A stretch of DNA of 64,000 bases from Cytobacillus firmus (GCF_023715565.1 NZ_JAMBOJ010000009.1:1-64000), one strand, 5' to 3'. Positions 1 to 9,444 are shown, counted from the stretch's first letter. Numbers and translations are program-made. The notes: generated from the letters alone by a model not told the origin.

Positions 1-1
1 T

Positions 2-157
2 GATAGGCGGGACAGCCCTCATTTCGAAGAAATGGTTCAAAGGCTTCTTGAGGAATACTTTCAACTAAGTGATGGACATGAAAGGCAATATCATTTTTTT
101 GTATATTTACCTCACAATCCAAAGGCAGAACTAATTGATTCATGTTATAATTTTTAA
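2..157 (+). CDS. C-terminal fragment of an unidentified protein
   Basis: An open frame runs in from the left edge and ends at TAA 155-157, giving the last 51 residues of a protein whose start lies outside the window. The tail has a hydrophilic helical stretch (HFEEMVQRLLEEYF) followed by HFFVYLPHNPKAELID. I do not recognise the family and no motif is visible. The 19-bp hairpin about 85 bases downstream could be its terminator. It could be a chance frame, but 51 codons without a stop at a window edge make a real gene end the better guess. Confidence 0.4.
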   Translation, partial: DRRDSPHFEEMVQRLLEEYFQLSDGHERQYHFFVYLPHNPKAELIDSCYNF

Positions 158-241
158 ACATAAGGACCCTTCTTTCTGATTTGATTTGGTATGGTAACTT
201 AATTGTATCAGAAGTGGTCCTTATTTTTCTCAAAAACAATC

Positions 242-284
242 AAAGCCGGTGACATTTTACTCGTCGTAAAATGTCACCGGCTTT
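242..284. terminator. Perfect 19-bp hairpin, probable terminator
   Basis: The arms 242-260 and 266-284 are perfectly complementary around a 5-base loop, and the 3' arm runs into TTTTTC. It sits between the partial gene at the left edge and the convergent coiled-coil gene. The stem is unusually long and perfect for an intrinsic terminator. Confidence 0.7.
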
Positions 285-355
285 TTCATTTCAGAGGTGG
301 GTTTTGTCCCAGCCTCTTTTGTTTGCTAATTTACTCATATCAGTCGCCTTCTATT

Positions 356-1264
356 TTACTCTTTATTCTTACCTTCCCTTGCTTTTTCCTCCTGGCTGAC
401 AAAGAAACTATGGACTGGTTTTGCCAGCTGTTTCATGCTTTTTTCGAAGCGATCAGTAAGGTGGGAGGCACGCTCGTAAACAACAGCCTTTAAATGATCT
501 AATTGCCTGCTGATCTTTTCGGCGATTGCCTCCTGCCGGTGTAAGCGTTCCATTATCGACTTGCTTGCCTGTTCCTGTTCTTGAAGCTTCTTGTTTAATT
601 CTTCTTTCAATTGCTCCTGCGTATTAAACTTTTTTTCAGCTTCCTCCGAAAATGATGCGAACTGCTGGTCTAACCGCTCCATTACTGTTGTATGAAATAC
701 TTCTTGTACATCAAGATTTTTGCTTAATTCTGCTTTCATTTCTTCCTGTACCTTAAAATTTGTTACGGCCTCTTCAGAGAATGCCTCGAATTTATCAAAT
801 TTACGGGATAGGGCCTGTGTTGCCGCTTCATGACAGGAAACCTGTTCAAAAATCTTCTGGTTTAACGGCTCTTGAATTTCAAGAGTTTCAAGAATCTCTT
901 TATTTATTCCCTCCAGGACTGAAAGCCTTTTACTCAATAAATCGTTTTCCTTAGCGCGCTCATTTATCATTTCCAGAAAACCCGTTAAAAAAGCATCCTG
1001 CTTGTCAATCTTTGCCGCCAAATATCCTATATGATTATTTTGTTTGCCAGCAGCACTTTTTACAAGCTTACCCATATCAACAAATGAATCCTCTAGCTGT
1101 GTCTTCATATCTTCATAAGTTTCTGATAAGCGGGTATTAACAGTCTGCTGCTCTTTAATTACTTCCTGCAGGAAGTTGAGACGGTAAGTACCCTGATTGG
1201 TCACAGTATCTGAATGGCTTAGATAAAGCTTAGGGTTAGCATCTTCATTTAATTTTTGTGCCAT
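356..1264 (-). CDS. Coiled-coil protein of unknown function
   Basis: This predicted 302-residue protein is almost entirely heptad-like helix, rich in Glu, Gln and Lys, with no signal peptide or membrane segment. The middle and C-terminal parts carry repeated blocks of similar form (KVQEEMKAELSKNLDVQE, NTQEQLKEELNKKLQEQE, followed by MERL), so the rod seems to have grown by internal duplication. The start at 1264 (MAQKLNED) is chosen because GAGGAGTG lies five bases upstream; an in-frame start seven codons earlier has no such site. A structural or scaffold role is likely from composition only. I do not recognise a named family. The gene stands alone and converges on the hairpin at 242-284. Confidence 0.75.
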   Translation of the reverse strand: MAQKLNEDANPKLYLSHSDTVTNQGTYRLNFLQEVIKEQQTVNTRLSETYEDMKTQLEDSFVDMGKLVKSAAGKQNNHIGYLAAKIDKQDAFLTGFLEMINERAKENDLLSKRLSVLEGINKEILETLEIQEPLNQKIFEQVSCHEAATQALSRKFDKFEAFSEEAVTNFKVQEEMKAELSKNLDVQEVFHTTVMERLDQQFASFSEEAEKKFNTQEQLKEELNKKLQEQEQASKSIMERLHRQEAIAEKISRQLDHLKAVVYERASHLTDRFEKSMKQLAKPVHSFFVSQEEKAREGKNKE

Positions 1265-1529
1265 AGGAACACTCCTCAGTTTCACCTTTTTTATAGCCTA
1301 TGCCAGATCTTTTTGTGATGGGTGGGCAATGTCCTATAAAGCCTAAACATTTTTCAGTAAAGCATCCTTTAATTAAACAAACTTCGTAAATCGTAATAAA
1401 ATGTTGCAAATAATTTAAAAAATAGTTAAATTATTAATTGTCAGTTAATCGGCAGGGATGTCAACCCTCTGACTACATAGGGAGTCAACCAAAAATACCT
1501 CTAAACAAAAAGAAGGAGAGGACAAAAGC

Positions 1530-2018
1530 ATGAGGAAATTATCTTTTTTGCTTTCAGCAGCTACACTGACACTAATGCTGGGAGCATGCTCAAACGAAGA
1601 AGCTTCTAAAAAGGATGAAAAGGAAGAGGCGGCAGCTGAAACGACAGAGTCTGCTGATGAATCCAAAGAAGTTCGCTCAGCTTTGCTGAACTTTCAGGGA
1701 GAAGTGACAAAAGTAATCCGCAACACAGATGCAAACTTAACTGTTGAAGGTCAGGATCCAGCGGAGGCTGCTGCAGCATTTGAAAAGGACGCAAAAGCCG
1801 TATCTGTACCCGAGGAATTAACAGACTATACTGAGGATATTGAAGCTGCGATTGATAGCTTATCCCAATACTATGTTAAAAAAGCCGAGCTTATAAAAGC
1901 TGGGTCTGAAGATATGGCGGAAGCAGAGCCATTTAAAGAGGAATATATTGATTCCATGACGAAAGTTTTTGAAGAAGTGGAATTATCTCCACCTGCTTTT
2001 AAAAGTGTTTTTCAATAA
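1530..2018 (+). CDS. Small putative lipoprotein
   Basis: A 162-residue protein begins with a clear lipoprotein signal: basic MRK, a hydrophobic core, then LGAC as the lipobox, so Cys20 would be lipidated and the mature protein held on the outer face of the membrane. After the Cys comes an acidic, Ala/Glu/Lys-rich linker to about residue 48, then a predicted helical domain to the end (NFQGEVTKVIRNTDANL onward). A strong site (AAGGAGAGG) precedes the ATG. The helical domain is not one I can name; a four-helix extracellular domain is plausible. The gene is monocistronic and ends in a shared terminator. Confidence 0.8.
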   Translation: MRKLSFLLSAATLTLMLGACSNEEASKKDEKEEAAAETTESADESKEVRSALLNFQGEVTKVIRNTDANLTVEGQDPAEAAAAFEKDAKAVSVPEELTDYTEDIEAAIDSLSQYYVKKAELIKAGSEDMAEAEPFKEEYIDSMTKVFEEVELSPPAFKSVFQ

Positions 2019-2026
2019 TTGTCAAA

Positions 2027-2056
2027 AAACAGCCCATTTTATGAATTGGGCTGTTT
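2027..2056. terminator. Bidirectional terminator
   Basis: AAACAGCCCA (2027-2036) pairs with TGGGCTGTTT (2047-2056). A run of A precedes it and T follows, so it can serve both the lipoprotein gene and the convergent aldo/keto reductase gene. Confidence 0.8.
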
Positions 2057-2061
2057 CCTTA

Positions 2062-2973
2062 TTAAGGGACATCATGCCCCAATGAAGTTTGATAAATCTC
2101 AAACCACTGATCCCGGTTAAGTTTATAAGATAACGAACGGACAGCACGCTCAATTCTTTCTATCCTGCCGGACCCGGTGATTGGCATGATGCGGGCAGGA
2201 TGGTTTAAGAGCCATGCAAATAAAACCTCATCAATATCTTGCGCTCCGATTTCTTCTGCTACTTTAAGTAATACAGTTCTTAGACGCTCAGGTTTTTCTT
2301 CAGTACTGCTGAAGATTTTTCCGCCGGCCAAGGGGGACCAGGCCATCGGAGCAATTCTTTTTTCCAGGCATAGATTTAATGTGCCATCCTCGAAATTCTC
2401 CAGTTGAAAGGCAGACAGCTCAATTTGGTTAGTAATCAGATCCATTTCAAGGTATGACTGAAGCATTGTGAAATGATGGCTTTTAAAATTCGAAACCCCA
2501 AAATGCCTAACCTTGCCGTCGTTCTTTAATGTTGCAAATGCATCAGCAACTTCTTCAGGATCCATAAATGGATCAGGACGATGAATGAGCAGTGTATCTA
2601 TGTAATCTGTTTTCAAATTTTGCAACGACTTCTCAACAGAAGCAATTATATGTTCTTTTCCGGTATTGTAATGATGTGATTTATGCTCTGGCCGGTTTGG
2701 TGATTCGAGTACAATCCCGCATTTCGTAACAATTTCCATTTTTCTGCGGAGCCCCGGCTTTATCTCCAGTGCCCTCCCAAATAGGCTTTCACATGTATAA
2801 CTTCCATAAATATCAGCGTGATCAAATGTCGTAATGCCCTGTTCAATACACTGTTCTATTAATGCGATTAACTCTTCATCTGAAAATTTCCAGTCTGCCA
2901 GTCTCCAGAGTCCATGGACAATTCTTGAAAACGACAGATCTTCCGCCATTTGTACTCTATCCAAACATATCAT
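2062..2973 (-). CDS. Aldo/keto reductase, YdhF-like
   Basis: A 303-residue NAD(P)H-dependent oxidoreductase with a TIM-barrel fold. The family tetrad is visible: Asp in TFDHADIYG, the catalytic Tyr in the same motif (ADIYGSY), Lys in IVTKCGI and His in LLIHRPDP. The C-terminal cofactor segment (IMPITGSGRIERI) is also present. The overall pattern, including the VHGLWRLADW start and WSPLAGGKIF, is closest to the E. coli YdhF group, whose substrates are poorly defined. Two starts are possible, M1 and M9 (MAEDLSF). The gene is alone on the reverse strand and shares the terminator at 2027-2056 with the lipoprotein gene. Confidence 0.85.
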   Translation of the reverse strand: MICLDRVQMAEDLSFSRIVHGLWRLADWKFSDEELIALIEQCIEQGITTFDHADIYGSYTCESLFGRALEIKPGLRRKMEIVTKCGIVLESPNRPEHKSHHYNTGKEHIIASVEKSLQNLKTDYIDTLLIHRPDPFMDPEEVADAFATLKNDGKVRHFGVSNFKSHHFTMLQSYLEMDLITNQIELSAFQLENFEDGTLNLCLEKRIAPMAWSPLAGGKIFSSTEEKPERLRTVLLKVAEEIGAQDIDEVLFAWLLNHPARIMPITGSGRIERIERAVRSLSYKLNRDQWFEIYQTSLGHDVP

Positions 2974-3215
2974 CTCCCCATTTTTAGTATAGTTATTATC
3001 TCTGATAATCTTAAGAATACCAAGCTAAACGACTGCAAAAACACAAGAAAATGAGGAAACTGTCAAGTTACCTCAGTGTTATACTCATATTTTCTGCAGC
3101 GGTTTAACCATATAAAGAACAACGGGTAAAAAAGGAAGGAACAGAATAATCCATCAGATTGTTTTTTGTAGAACTTTTTTCCCGGCTCAATAGCAAATCG
3201 GTTTACGATTTCTTT

Positions 3216-3243
3216 TGAAACGTTTACACTAAAGGTATACATA
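3216..3243 (+). promoter_or_regulatory. Possible ECF-sigma (SigW-like) promoter for the TerD genes
   Basis: TGAAAC at 3216-3221 is followed after 16 bases by TACATA, upstream of the first terD gene. B. subtilis yceCDEF promoters use SigW-type TGAAAC -35 elements. The -10 here fits CGTATA poorly, so this is only a candidate. Confidence 0.3.
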
Positions 3244-3307
3244 GTTGACAGCTGCATATTTAGCGATGCTGTTAAAAAAATTTTTGAATCTGAAAGGATG
3301 GATGAAC

Positions 3308-3889
3308 GTGGGTATTTCTTTATCGAAAGGGCAAAAAATTGATTTAACAAAATCAAATCCCGGATTGTCTAAAGTAATAGTAGGACTTGGCTGGGATACG
3401 AATAAATATGATGGCGGCTTGGATTTTGACCTTGATGCCAGTGTTTTCTTATTAGATGCCAATGGCAAATGTGCATCAGATAAAGATTTTATTTTCTACA
3501 ACCAGCTTGAAGGAGGCAATGGCTCAGTCGTACATACTGGAGATAACAGAACAGGTGAGGGAGATGGCGATGACGAACAAGTCAAAGTTAATCTTAGCGC
3601 TATTCCTGCAGCCATTGAGAAGGTTTCTTTTGTTATTACTATCCATGATGGCGAAGGACGCGGCCAGAACTTTGGACAGGTTTCTAATGCATTTGTTCGC
3701 ATTGTCAATGAAGAAACAAATGAAGAATTAATCCGTTACGATTTAGGCGAAGATTTCTCAATTGAAACTGCCATTGTTGTAGGTGAATTATACCGTCACA
3801 ATGGAGAATGGAAATTCTCTGCGGTTGGCTCAGGCTACCAGGGTGGACTTGCACGTATTGCAACCGACTTCGGATTGCAGGTAGGTTAA
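3308..3889 (+). CDS. TerD-family stress protein (YceD/GSP16U-like), copy 1
   Basis: A 193-residue TerD-domain protein. Members bind calcium in acidic loops and take part in general stress and tellurite or toxic-oxyanion resistance; the exact biochemical role is not settled. Diagnostic motifs are LGWDTNKY near the N-terminus, [11 protein letters not shown], the acidic GEGDGDDEQ and the C-terminal FGLQVG. The GTG at 3308 (MGISLSKGQ) is preferred because AAAGGATGG lies just upstream and homologues begin at this point; the longer frame opening at 3245 adds an unrelated N-terminus. It is followed 113 bases later by a paralogue, as in the yceCDE cluster of B. subtilis. Confidence 0.9.
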   Translation: MGISLSKGQKIDLTKSNPGLSKVIVGLGWDTNKYDGGLDFDLDASVFLLDANGKCASDKDFIFYNQLEGGNGSVVHTGDNRTGEGDGDDEQVKVNLSAIPAAIEKVSFVITIHDGEGRGQNFGQVSNAFVRIVNEETNEELIRYDLGEDFSIETAIVVGELYRHNGEWKFSAVGSGYQGGLARIATDFGLQVG

Positions 3890-4002
3890 GTTCTATTTTG
3901 CCAGGCAGAGCTGCAGTGCTTTAACCTGGCTTTCTCATTAGGAAATATTTACAGCTAATCAGTCGTGAAAGAACGGAACTGTGTTATGAAGGAGTGAGTA
4001 TC

Positions 4003-4581
4003 TTGGGTATTCAATTATCAAAGGGTCAAAGAATAGATTTGACCAAAACGAACCCCGGTCTGACGAAAGTCATAATCGGTCTGGGCTGGGACACAAACAA
4101 ATATAGCGGCGGACATGATTTCGACCTTGATGCATCTGCATTTCTCGTTGATGAAAACAATAAATGTGCAAATGATCATGATTTTATTTTCTACAATAAT
4201 CTTCAGCATCCAAGCGGGGCAGTTATTCACACTGGAGACAATCGGACAGGTGAAGGGGACGGTGATGATGAGCAGCTTGTTGTAGATTTCACCAAAATCC
4301 CTTCTCACGTCGATCGCATTGGCATAACGGTTACGATTCATGAGGCAGAATTAAGGCAGCAGAATTTCGGCCAGGTTTCCAATGCTTTCGTAAGATTAGT
4401 GGATGAATCCAATGATCAGGAGCTGCTTCGCTTTGATCTTGGAGAAGTTTTTTCGATCGAAACAGCCGTAGTTTTCTGTGAGTTATACCGAAATGGAAAT
4501 GACTGGAAATTCAATGCCATTGGCAGCGGATTTTCAGGAGGTTTGGCGGCCCTATGCCGAAACTACGGACTGCAGGTTTAA
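4003..4581 (+). CDS. TerD-family stress protein, copy 2
   Basis: A 192-residue paralogue of the preceding gene, matching it along its whole length ([47 protein letters not shown] end). It probably binds calcium in the same acidic loops and acts in the envelope-stress response. I choose TTG at 4003 because AAGGAG is eight bases upstream and the protein then starts MGIQLSKGQ, matching copy 1; a GTG at 3994 sits right against the Shine-Dalgarno. A good terminator follows at 4592. The divergence between the copies suggests an old duplication rather than a recent one. Confidence 0.9.
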   Translation: MGIQLSKGQRIDLTKTNPGLTKVIIGLGWDTNKYSGGHDFDLDASAFLVDENNKCANDHDFIFYNNLQHPSGAVIHTGDNRTGEGDGDDEQLVVDFTKIPSHVDRIGITVTIHEAELRQQNFGQVSNAFVRLVDESNDQELLRFDLGEVFSIETAVVFCELYRNGNDWKFNAIGSGFSGGLAALCRNYGLQV

Positions 4582-4591
4582 TTTTCACCTC

Positions 4592-4622
4592 AGACACTCG
4601 ACTTATATCGGGTGTCTTTTTT
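4592..4622 (+). terminator. Intrinsic terminator after the TerD pair
   Basis: AGACACTCGA pairs with TCGGGTGTCT (one G-T pair) and runs into TTTTTT. Confidence 0.8.
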
Positions 4623-4719
4623 GTGCATTTACAGAGCTTTGGCTAATTATCCCATACTTGAAAAAATGGCAAGTGGGAACAATAGGTTTGAGAAAAACCT
4701 TGAGAGGAAGGGATGCCGT

Positions 4720-5403
4720 ATGTCACTAGAATGGTTTGACAGGGTAAGCGGTGAATTGCAGGACCATCTTGAATCCATTTGCAGCAAATATGATCAGATT
4801 GGCCATATGTCGGTTGACCGGGGTGCCAAGCATCCCAGAATGGAATTTTTCATTGAAACCGATGATAATGACCGAGAGTACTTTTGCACACTTTTCTTTG
4901 ATCCGCATAATGAAGAGTTCTATGTAGAAGACTTTGACTTCGAACTTGGACATACTTCTAAAACCATGCTTTTTGATATTGAAGACATCATCGATACTGT
5001 CCATGAAAGCCTTCATGACTATATGAATGAGGCAGATGATGTTGAATTCGACCTTGAAGATAATGATGAAATTCATGCATCAGAAGAAGATTTTATCATC
5101 GCCGATGAATATGACTTCGGCGGCGAAGGAGATATCTTTGAAGAAGTGGATGTAGAGTGGGAAACTCCTGAAGTGACCGCCTTTTTCAAGGAAGATGAAG
5201 TGGAGGTAACTTATCAGTTTGGAGTAGTCCAGGAAACAGGTGATGGCGTTCTGCGCAGGGTTAATCGCATTTGGACAGATGATGAGGAAATGATCAAGGA
5301 TGAAGATCACTTTATCTTCAGTAAAGAAGAGGCAAGCACAATCATTGCTATGATTGCAAGCCACATGGACTCAATCGGCGGGCATGAAGCAGATTATCTG
5401 TAA
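4720..5403 (+). CDS. Very acidic cytoplasmic protein of unknown function
   Basis: A 227-residue protein with no signal peptide or membrane segment. It is extremely rich in Asp and Glu, above all between residues 100 and 155 (VEFDLEDNDEIHASEEDF, DIFEEVDVEWE), and has a more ordinary N-terminal domain (SLEWFDRVSGELQDHLESI) and C-terminus. The ATG at 4720 is chosen for the AGGAAGGGATG upstream; the frame opens earlier but without a ribosome site. It lies directly after the terD pair but beyond their terminator, so a functional link is only suggested by position. The acidity would suit cation binding, which is inference. I do not recognise the family. Confidence 0.75.
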   Translation: MSLEWFDRVSGELQDHLESICSKYDQIGHMSVDRGAKHPRMEFFIETDDNDREYFCTLFFDPHNEEFYVEDFDFELGHTSKTMLFDIEDIIDTVHESLHDYMNEADDVEFDLEDNDEIHASEEDFIIADEYDFGGEGDIFEEVDVEWETPEVTAFFKEDEVEVTYQFGVVQETGDGVLRRVNRIWTDDEEMIKDEDHFIFSKEEASTIIAMIASHMDSIGGHEADYL

Positions 5404-5417
5404 TATAGAAGGATCAA

Positions 5418-5456
5418 CAAGTGGCTATCAAGAATTCTTAGAGCCACTTGTTTTTT
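5418..5456 (+). terminator. Intrinsic terminator
   Basis: CAAGTGGCT (5418-5426) pairs with AGCCACTTG (5442-5450), followed by TTTTTTG. Confidence 0.85.
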
Positions 5457-5593
5457 GATAATAATGCGATTTGCAGATGTCAAATACACTGTTTATTCAA
5501 CAGCAGCACAAAAGTGCCTTATTTTTCAGTTAGTACTATTCAGGCTTGCCACACCCATAAACTAACTTAAAAGCAAGTGAAAAGAGGTGCTTT

Positions 5594-6856
5594 ATGGGAA
5601 TTCACGTCGTTCAGGCAGGCGATAGTCTTTGGAGCATTTCTCAAAAGTTTAATATTCCCATCCTGGATATAATAACGGCAAACGGGCTTGAGAATGGGTC
5701 TGGCATTATCCCTGGTTTAGCTCTATATATTCCGGAAGATGGACCTGTTATCAGGGTTTATCTTGTAAAACAGGAAGACACACTTTGGAGCATTTCCCAG
5801 CGCTTTCAGACATCCATTAATGCAATTTTGTCAGCAAATCCGGGGATCATTCCGGATAGGCTCTATATCGGCCAGAAATTAAACATCCCATCAGCACGAA
5901 AATTAGGTATGGTGACTCTTGGCTTCATTGTCCCGTATGATCCCGAAACATTTTTACCTGCTTTCAGGGAAACAGCGCAACATTTAACCTACATCGCCAT
6001 TTCCTCTTACTCGCTGACAAAGGAAGGGTATGCCTATATAGTGCTTGACGATACAGCCGTATTGGCAGAAAGCAGGCGTTTGAATGTTATCCCTCTGCTG
6101 ATGATCCGAAATCTTGCACAAGAGGAGTTTAATGCTGAATTAATTGGAGGAGTACTCGAAAGCCCAGTTTATAGAAGGAATTTAATCTTAAGCCTAATGA
6201 ACTTTGTCAGCCTAAAAGGGTATGGAGGCATCAGTCTGGATTTTGAATTTATCCCGCCGCAAAGGCGCCAGGATTTCAATTCATTCATTAAAGAATTAAA
6301 AAATGCCTTAGGGCCAAAAGTTCTACATGTTAATGTACATGCTAAGACGGAAGATATCCCGACAAACCGGATAATAGGGGCATATGATTATAAAACCATT
6401 GGAGAGGTAGCAGATATTGTTGCAATAATGACTATGGATTACGGTTATCCCACAGGTCCTCCCAATCCCATCGCTCCAATATGGTGGGTCGAGGAGGTTA
6501 TTAAATACTCAGCCACCCAGATTGAACCGAAAAAACTCCAAATCGCCTTGCCGTTATATGGCTATGACTGGAGAATAGCGGATAATTTGACCCGCTCATT
6601 TTCCATGCAAGCCATACAAAATTTAGCATTAAACAGAGGTGCGATTATTCAATTCGATGGGTATGCAGCATCACCCTGGTTCAGATACTGGAATGGAGCA
6701 GAAGAGCATGTGGCCTGGTTTGAAGATATCCGCAGCATTACTGAAAAATATAAATTAATTGACCAGTATAATCTATTAGGGATGACATACTGGCAATTGA
6801 GCTTGCGTTTTCCGCAAAACTGGGCATTTGTGGAGAGAAATTTTACAATTATATAG
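5594..6856 (+). CDS. yaaH: LysM-GH18 spore cortex hydrolase, YaaH/SleL-like
   Basis: A 420-residue protein with two N-terminal LysM peptidoglycan-binding modules (about residues 2-47, GDSLWSISQKFNI, and 52-97, EDTLWSISQRFQT) and a glycoside hydrolase family 18 barrel from about residue 105. The GH18 catalytic motif is ISLDFEF with Glu218 as the expected acid; YWQLS near the end is the usual closing Trp strand. B. subtilis YaaH and B. cereus-group SleL have the same architecture and length and act as N-acetylglucosaminidases on cortex muramic-delta-lactam peptidoglycan during germination. There is no signal peptide, as in YaaH, fitting deposition on the forespore from the mother cell. AAAGAGGTGC precedes the ATG. 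It is monocistronic. Confidence 0.88.
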   Translation: MGIHVVQAGDSLWSISQKFNIPILDIITANGLENGSGIIPGLALYIPEDGPVIRVYLVKQEDTLWSISQRFQTSINAILSANPGIIPDRLYIGQKLNIPSARKLGMVTLGFIVPYDPETFLPAFRETAQHLTYIAISSYSLTKEGYAYIVLDDTAVLAESRRLNVIPLLMIRNLAQEEFNAELIGGVLESPVYRRNLILSLMNFVSLKGYGGISLDFEFIPPQRRQDFNSFIKELKNALGPKVLHVNVHAKTEDIPTNRIIGAYDYKTIGEVADIVAIMTMDYGYPTGPPNPIAPIWWVEEVIKYSATQIEPKKLQIALPLYGYDWRIADNLTRSFSMQAIQNLALNRGAIIQFDGYAASPWFRYWNGAEEHVAWFEDIRSITEKYKLIDQYNLLGMTYWQLSLRFPQNWAFVERNFTII

Positions 6857-6862
6857 CCTATT

Positions 6863-7036
6863 CTAAAGTATTTCCTTCATTTCTTCTTCGAAATAAAACA
6901 TTTTCGGATTCTCTTTAATTGTATACGTGTATTTTTTCATTTTCGCCACATAGCATGTTTTGTTGATTGTCACTTTTTCTCCTGTATCAACCAGAATCAC
7001 TACTTCATTATGATCAAATTTATTTCTGCGCTTCAC
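6863..7036 (-). CDS. Small conserved-looking basic protein
   Basis: A 57-residue basic protein (VKRRNKFDHNEVVILVDTGE) with a probable small beta-barrel character, no signal peptide or membrane helix. The GTG at 7036 has AGAGGG six bases upstream; a longer frame from ATG 7078 gives 71 residues but lacks a good ribosome site. It lies tail to tail with yaaH, six bases apart, without a clear terminator between. The family name is unknown to me. Confidence 0.55.
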   Translation of the reverse strand: MKRRNKFDHNEVVILVDTGEKVTINKTCYVAKMKKYTYTIKENPKMFYFEEEMKEIL

Positions 7037-7201
7037 ACTGATCCCTCTTTCGTTCATTCGATTAGGTGTTATTTTCATTATCTCATACTTCGGGAGAATT
7101 AACCTTAGATATAATTAAACATTCATTTTTTCTTTTGCATAATGGGAGGTAAATGCTATATTAGTCTAATTGAATATCTTAGTGAATAAAGGACGAGACA
7201 A

Positions 7202-9439
7202 ATGACATCTACACATGGGCTTTTAAGAGCTTGGCAAAAGGCCATCCAGGCAGAGATTTCACACTTAAAAAAATATGGGAGCTCCCGCTGGTTAATATTA
7301 AATGGGCGTCTGCTTTCAAAATCAGATGCCTTTTTGTATTTTTTCGATACACCTTCAGTCATTAAAATACCAACTGGATCATCCATAAAAATAGACTGGG
7401 GAAGTAAGAGGGTGGAAGGAAGAATACTTTCTGCTGAAGGAAATAATGTCATTTTGGCATTAAAAGAGGATATTGGCAGCGACTTATCGGAGGCCTATTT
7501 GCTTCATGACCCATGGGAACTATTGGATCAGCTTTTTCAGCGCTTAGAGGACATAAAAGACAGCAAAAGAAAGAGAGCCAGAATTAAAAAATTGATGGAT
7601 CCTTCAATGTCTCCCAGACATCCTGCTGATAAAGTAAAGAGCAGTACCCATGAACTGATATTACGTTCTAAATATAATCCAGTCACATACGTCTGGGGAC
7701 CGCCAGGCACGGGAAAAACCTACACACTGGCACGTGTGGCTGCCAATAAATATTTTAAAGAACAAAATGTTCTCATTCTGGCCCATTCCAATCAGGCAAT
7801 AGATGTCCTTATGGCAGAGATTTCTATTTTTGCATCAGGCAAAAGAACAATTGCTGATGGTGATCTGCTTCGCTACGGATCACAAATCGGTCCGTCATTG
7901 ATCAATCATCCTTCATTAACAGCCGAATTTCTTTTAAATAAGCAGCACTCTAATCTTTCAGGGCAAAAAGCGGATCTAATGGAGGAACGCCGCCTGCTAA
8001 AACAGGATTTATCACGCTCATTCAGCCAAAGAGATTCAGATCAGCTAATTGAAATTGAAAAGAAGCTGTCGGGGGTGCTTGAAAAAATCAGGCAAAAGGA
8101 AATAGATTTTGTAAAAAACGCTTCCATTATTGGCACTACACTTGCAAAGGCAGCAAGTGACCCGGCAATTTATGAAAAAAATTTTGATCTGGTCATCATC
8201 GATGAAGCCAGCATGGCTTATGTTCCACAGGCTGCCTTTGCGGCTTCGCTAGGAAAAAGGGTAATCATCTGCGGGGATTTTAAACAGCTTCCTCCTATTG
8301 CTGCCTCAAAACATAAGCTGTCGGAAAAATGGCTGAGAGAGGATATCTTTCACCACTCAGGCGTGTCTGATGCAGTCAACGATGGACACTTGCATCCGCA
8401 CCTTTTTCTATTAAAAGAACAGCGCCGTATGCACCCTGACATTTCCGCCTTTTCCAATAAACATATTTATCATTCACTTGTAGGTGACCACCCCGATGTA
8501 TTGGCCGCCAGAGCGCCTATTGCAGCCTGCACACCTTTTCCAGGCAAAGCCTCGATCCTGATCAACACCTATGCATCAGGTGAATATGGCATAAAAGATG
8601 GCAGCTCAAATTCAAGAATCAATTTTTGGAATCTACTCCTTGGATTTCAGCTGATACATGAAGCTTACATAGGAGGAAGCAGGTCGATAGGATATGTCAC
8701 ACCTTACCGCGCACAGGCATTATTAATGGAACAGCTGATCGGCGAGCTATATGAAGAAGAAAGAGCATCTGCAGATATTATTGCGGCGACCGTTCACCGT
8801 TTTCAGGGGAGTGAACGGGATGTCATGATTTTTGACTCTGCCGATACCGCTCCACATGACAGAGCCGGAATGCTGCTGACTGGAAAAGATAGCGAAAGGC
8901 TTTTGAATGTTGCCATAACAAGAACTAAGGGGAAATTCATTCATATTTGCGATTTGCAATTTATACAAAGCAAAGTATTTAGAAACAAAACATGGCGGAA
9001 GCTTGCAGATCATCAAGCACACAATGGACAGGCCATTCATCCTGAACAAATTGGCAGATGGATAAAAAATCAGCATCCGCGCCTTCATTGGATGCATGCA
9101 AGAAAATTGGAGAAAGTGTATGAGGATATTTCAAAAGCCAAGAAGGAAATTATTATTTCACTGCCAAATGGAGAGGGATTGGGAAAAGAGTGGGAACAGG
9201 TACTTTCGAAAAGGCCTCCAAGAACTAAGCTGATCCTGCATGGAAAGCATGCGGTCCCTTTCATTTTTCCCGATGAGATATCAGCAATATGCCTCCCGTT
9301 CCCGTTCCTATTAATAGACGGACATATTCTGTGGCTTGGCATGCCGGCGGAGACCCATAAAAACGCCTTGCCGCCATATGTAGCAGCCAGGCTCCAGTCA
9401 GCAGCCGCAGGTTCATACCTTACATCTTTAATCAAATAA
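7202..9439 (+). CDS. Superfamily 1 (Upf1/DNA2-like) helicase with extra C-terminal domain
   Basis: A 745-residue ATP-dependent helicase. Ordered SF1 motifs are visible: Walker A GPPGTGKT (residues 166-173), QAID (motif Ia region), Walker B IIDEAS with Asp334-Glu335, motif III GDFKQLPP, motif IV QRRMHPDIS, motif V TVHRFQGSERD and motif VI LNVAITRTKG. This combination is that of the Upf1/DNA2/NAM7 group, which unwinds DNA or RNA 5' to 3'. An N-terminal domain of about 150 residues precedes the motor. A C-terminal segment (about 610-745: HARKLEKVYEDISKAKKEI onward) resembles a shortened phospholipase-D-like module without visible HKD motifs. AAAGGACG precedes the ATG. It is a lone gene; substrate and pathway are unknown. 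Confidence 0.85.
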   Translation: MTSTHGLLRAWQKAIQAEISHLKKYGSSRWLILNGRLLSKSDAFLYFFDTPSVIKIPTGSSIKIDWGSKRVEGRILSAEGNNVILALKEDIGSDLSEAYLLHDPWELLDQLFQRLEDIKDSKRKRARIKKLMDPSMSPRHPADKVKSSTHELILRSKYNPVTYVWGPPGTGKTYTLARVAANKYFKEQNVLILAHSNQAIDVLMAEISIFASGKRTIADGDLLRYGSQIGPSLINHPSLTAEFLLNKQHSNLSGQKADLMEERRLLKQDLSRSFSQRDSDQLIEIEKKLSGVLEKIRQKEIDFVKNASIIGTTLAKAASDPAIYEKNFDLVIIDEASMAYVPQAAFAASLGKRVIICGDFKQLPPIAASKHKLSEKWLREDIFHHSGVSDAVNDGHLHPHLFLLKEQRRMHPDISAFSNKHIYHSLVGDHPDVLAARAPIAACTPFPGKASILINTYASGEYGIKDGSSNSRINFWNLLLGFQLIHEAYIGGSRSIGYVTPYRAQALLMEQLIGELYEEERASADIIAATVHRFQGSERDVMIFDSADTAPHDRAGMLLTGKDSERLLNVAITRTKGKFIHICDLQFIQSKVFRNKTWRKLADHQAHNGQAIHPEQIGRWIKNQHPRLHWMHARKLEKVYEDISKAKKEIIISLPNGEGLGKEWEQVLSKRPPRTKLILHGKHAVPFIFPDEISAICLPFPFLLIDGHILWLGMPAETHKNALPPYVAARLQSAAAGSYLTSLIK

Positions 9440-9444
9440 AAAGG

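Noticed and set aside
3216-3229. CcpA cre site (TGAAACGTTTACA)
   Set aside because: It is one base short of the cre spacing; the TGAAAC fits an ECF-type -35 better.
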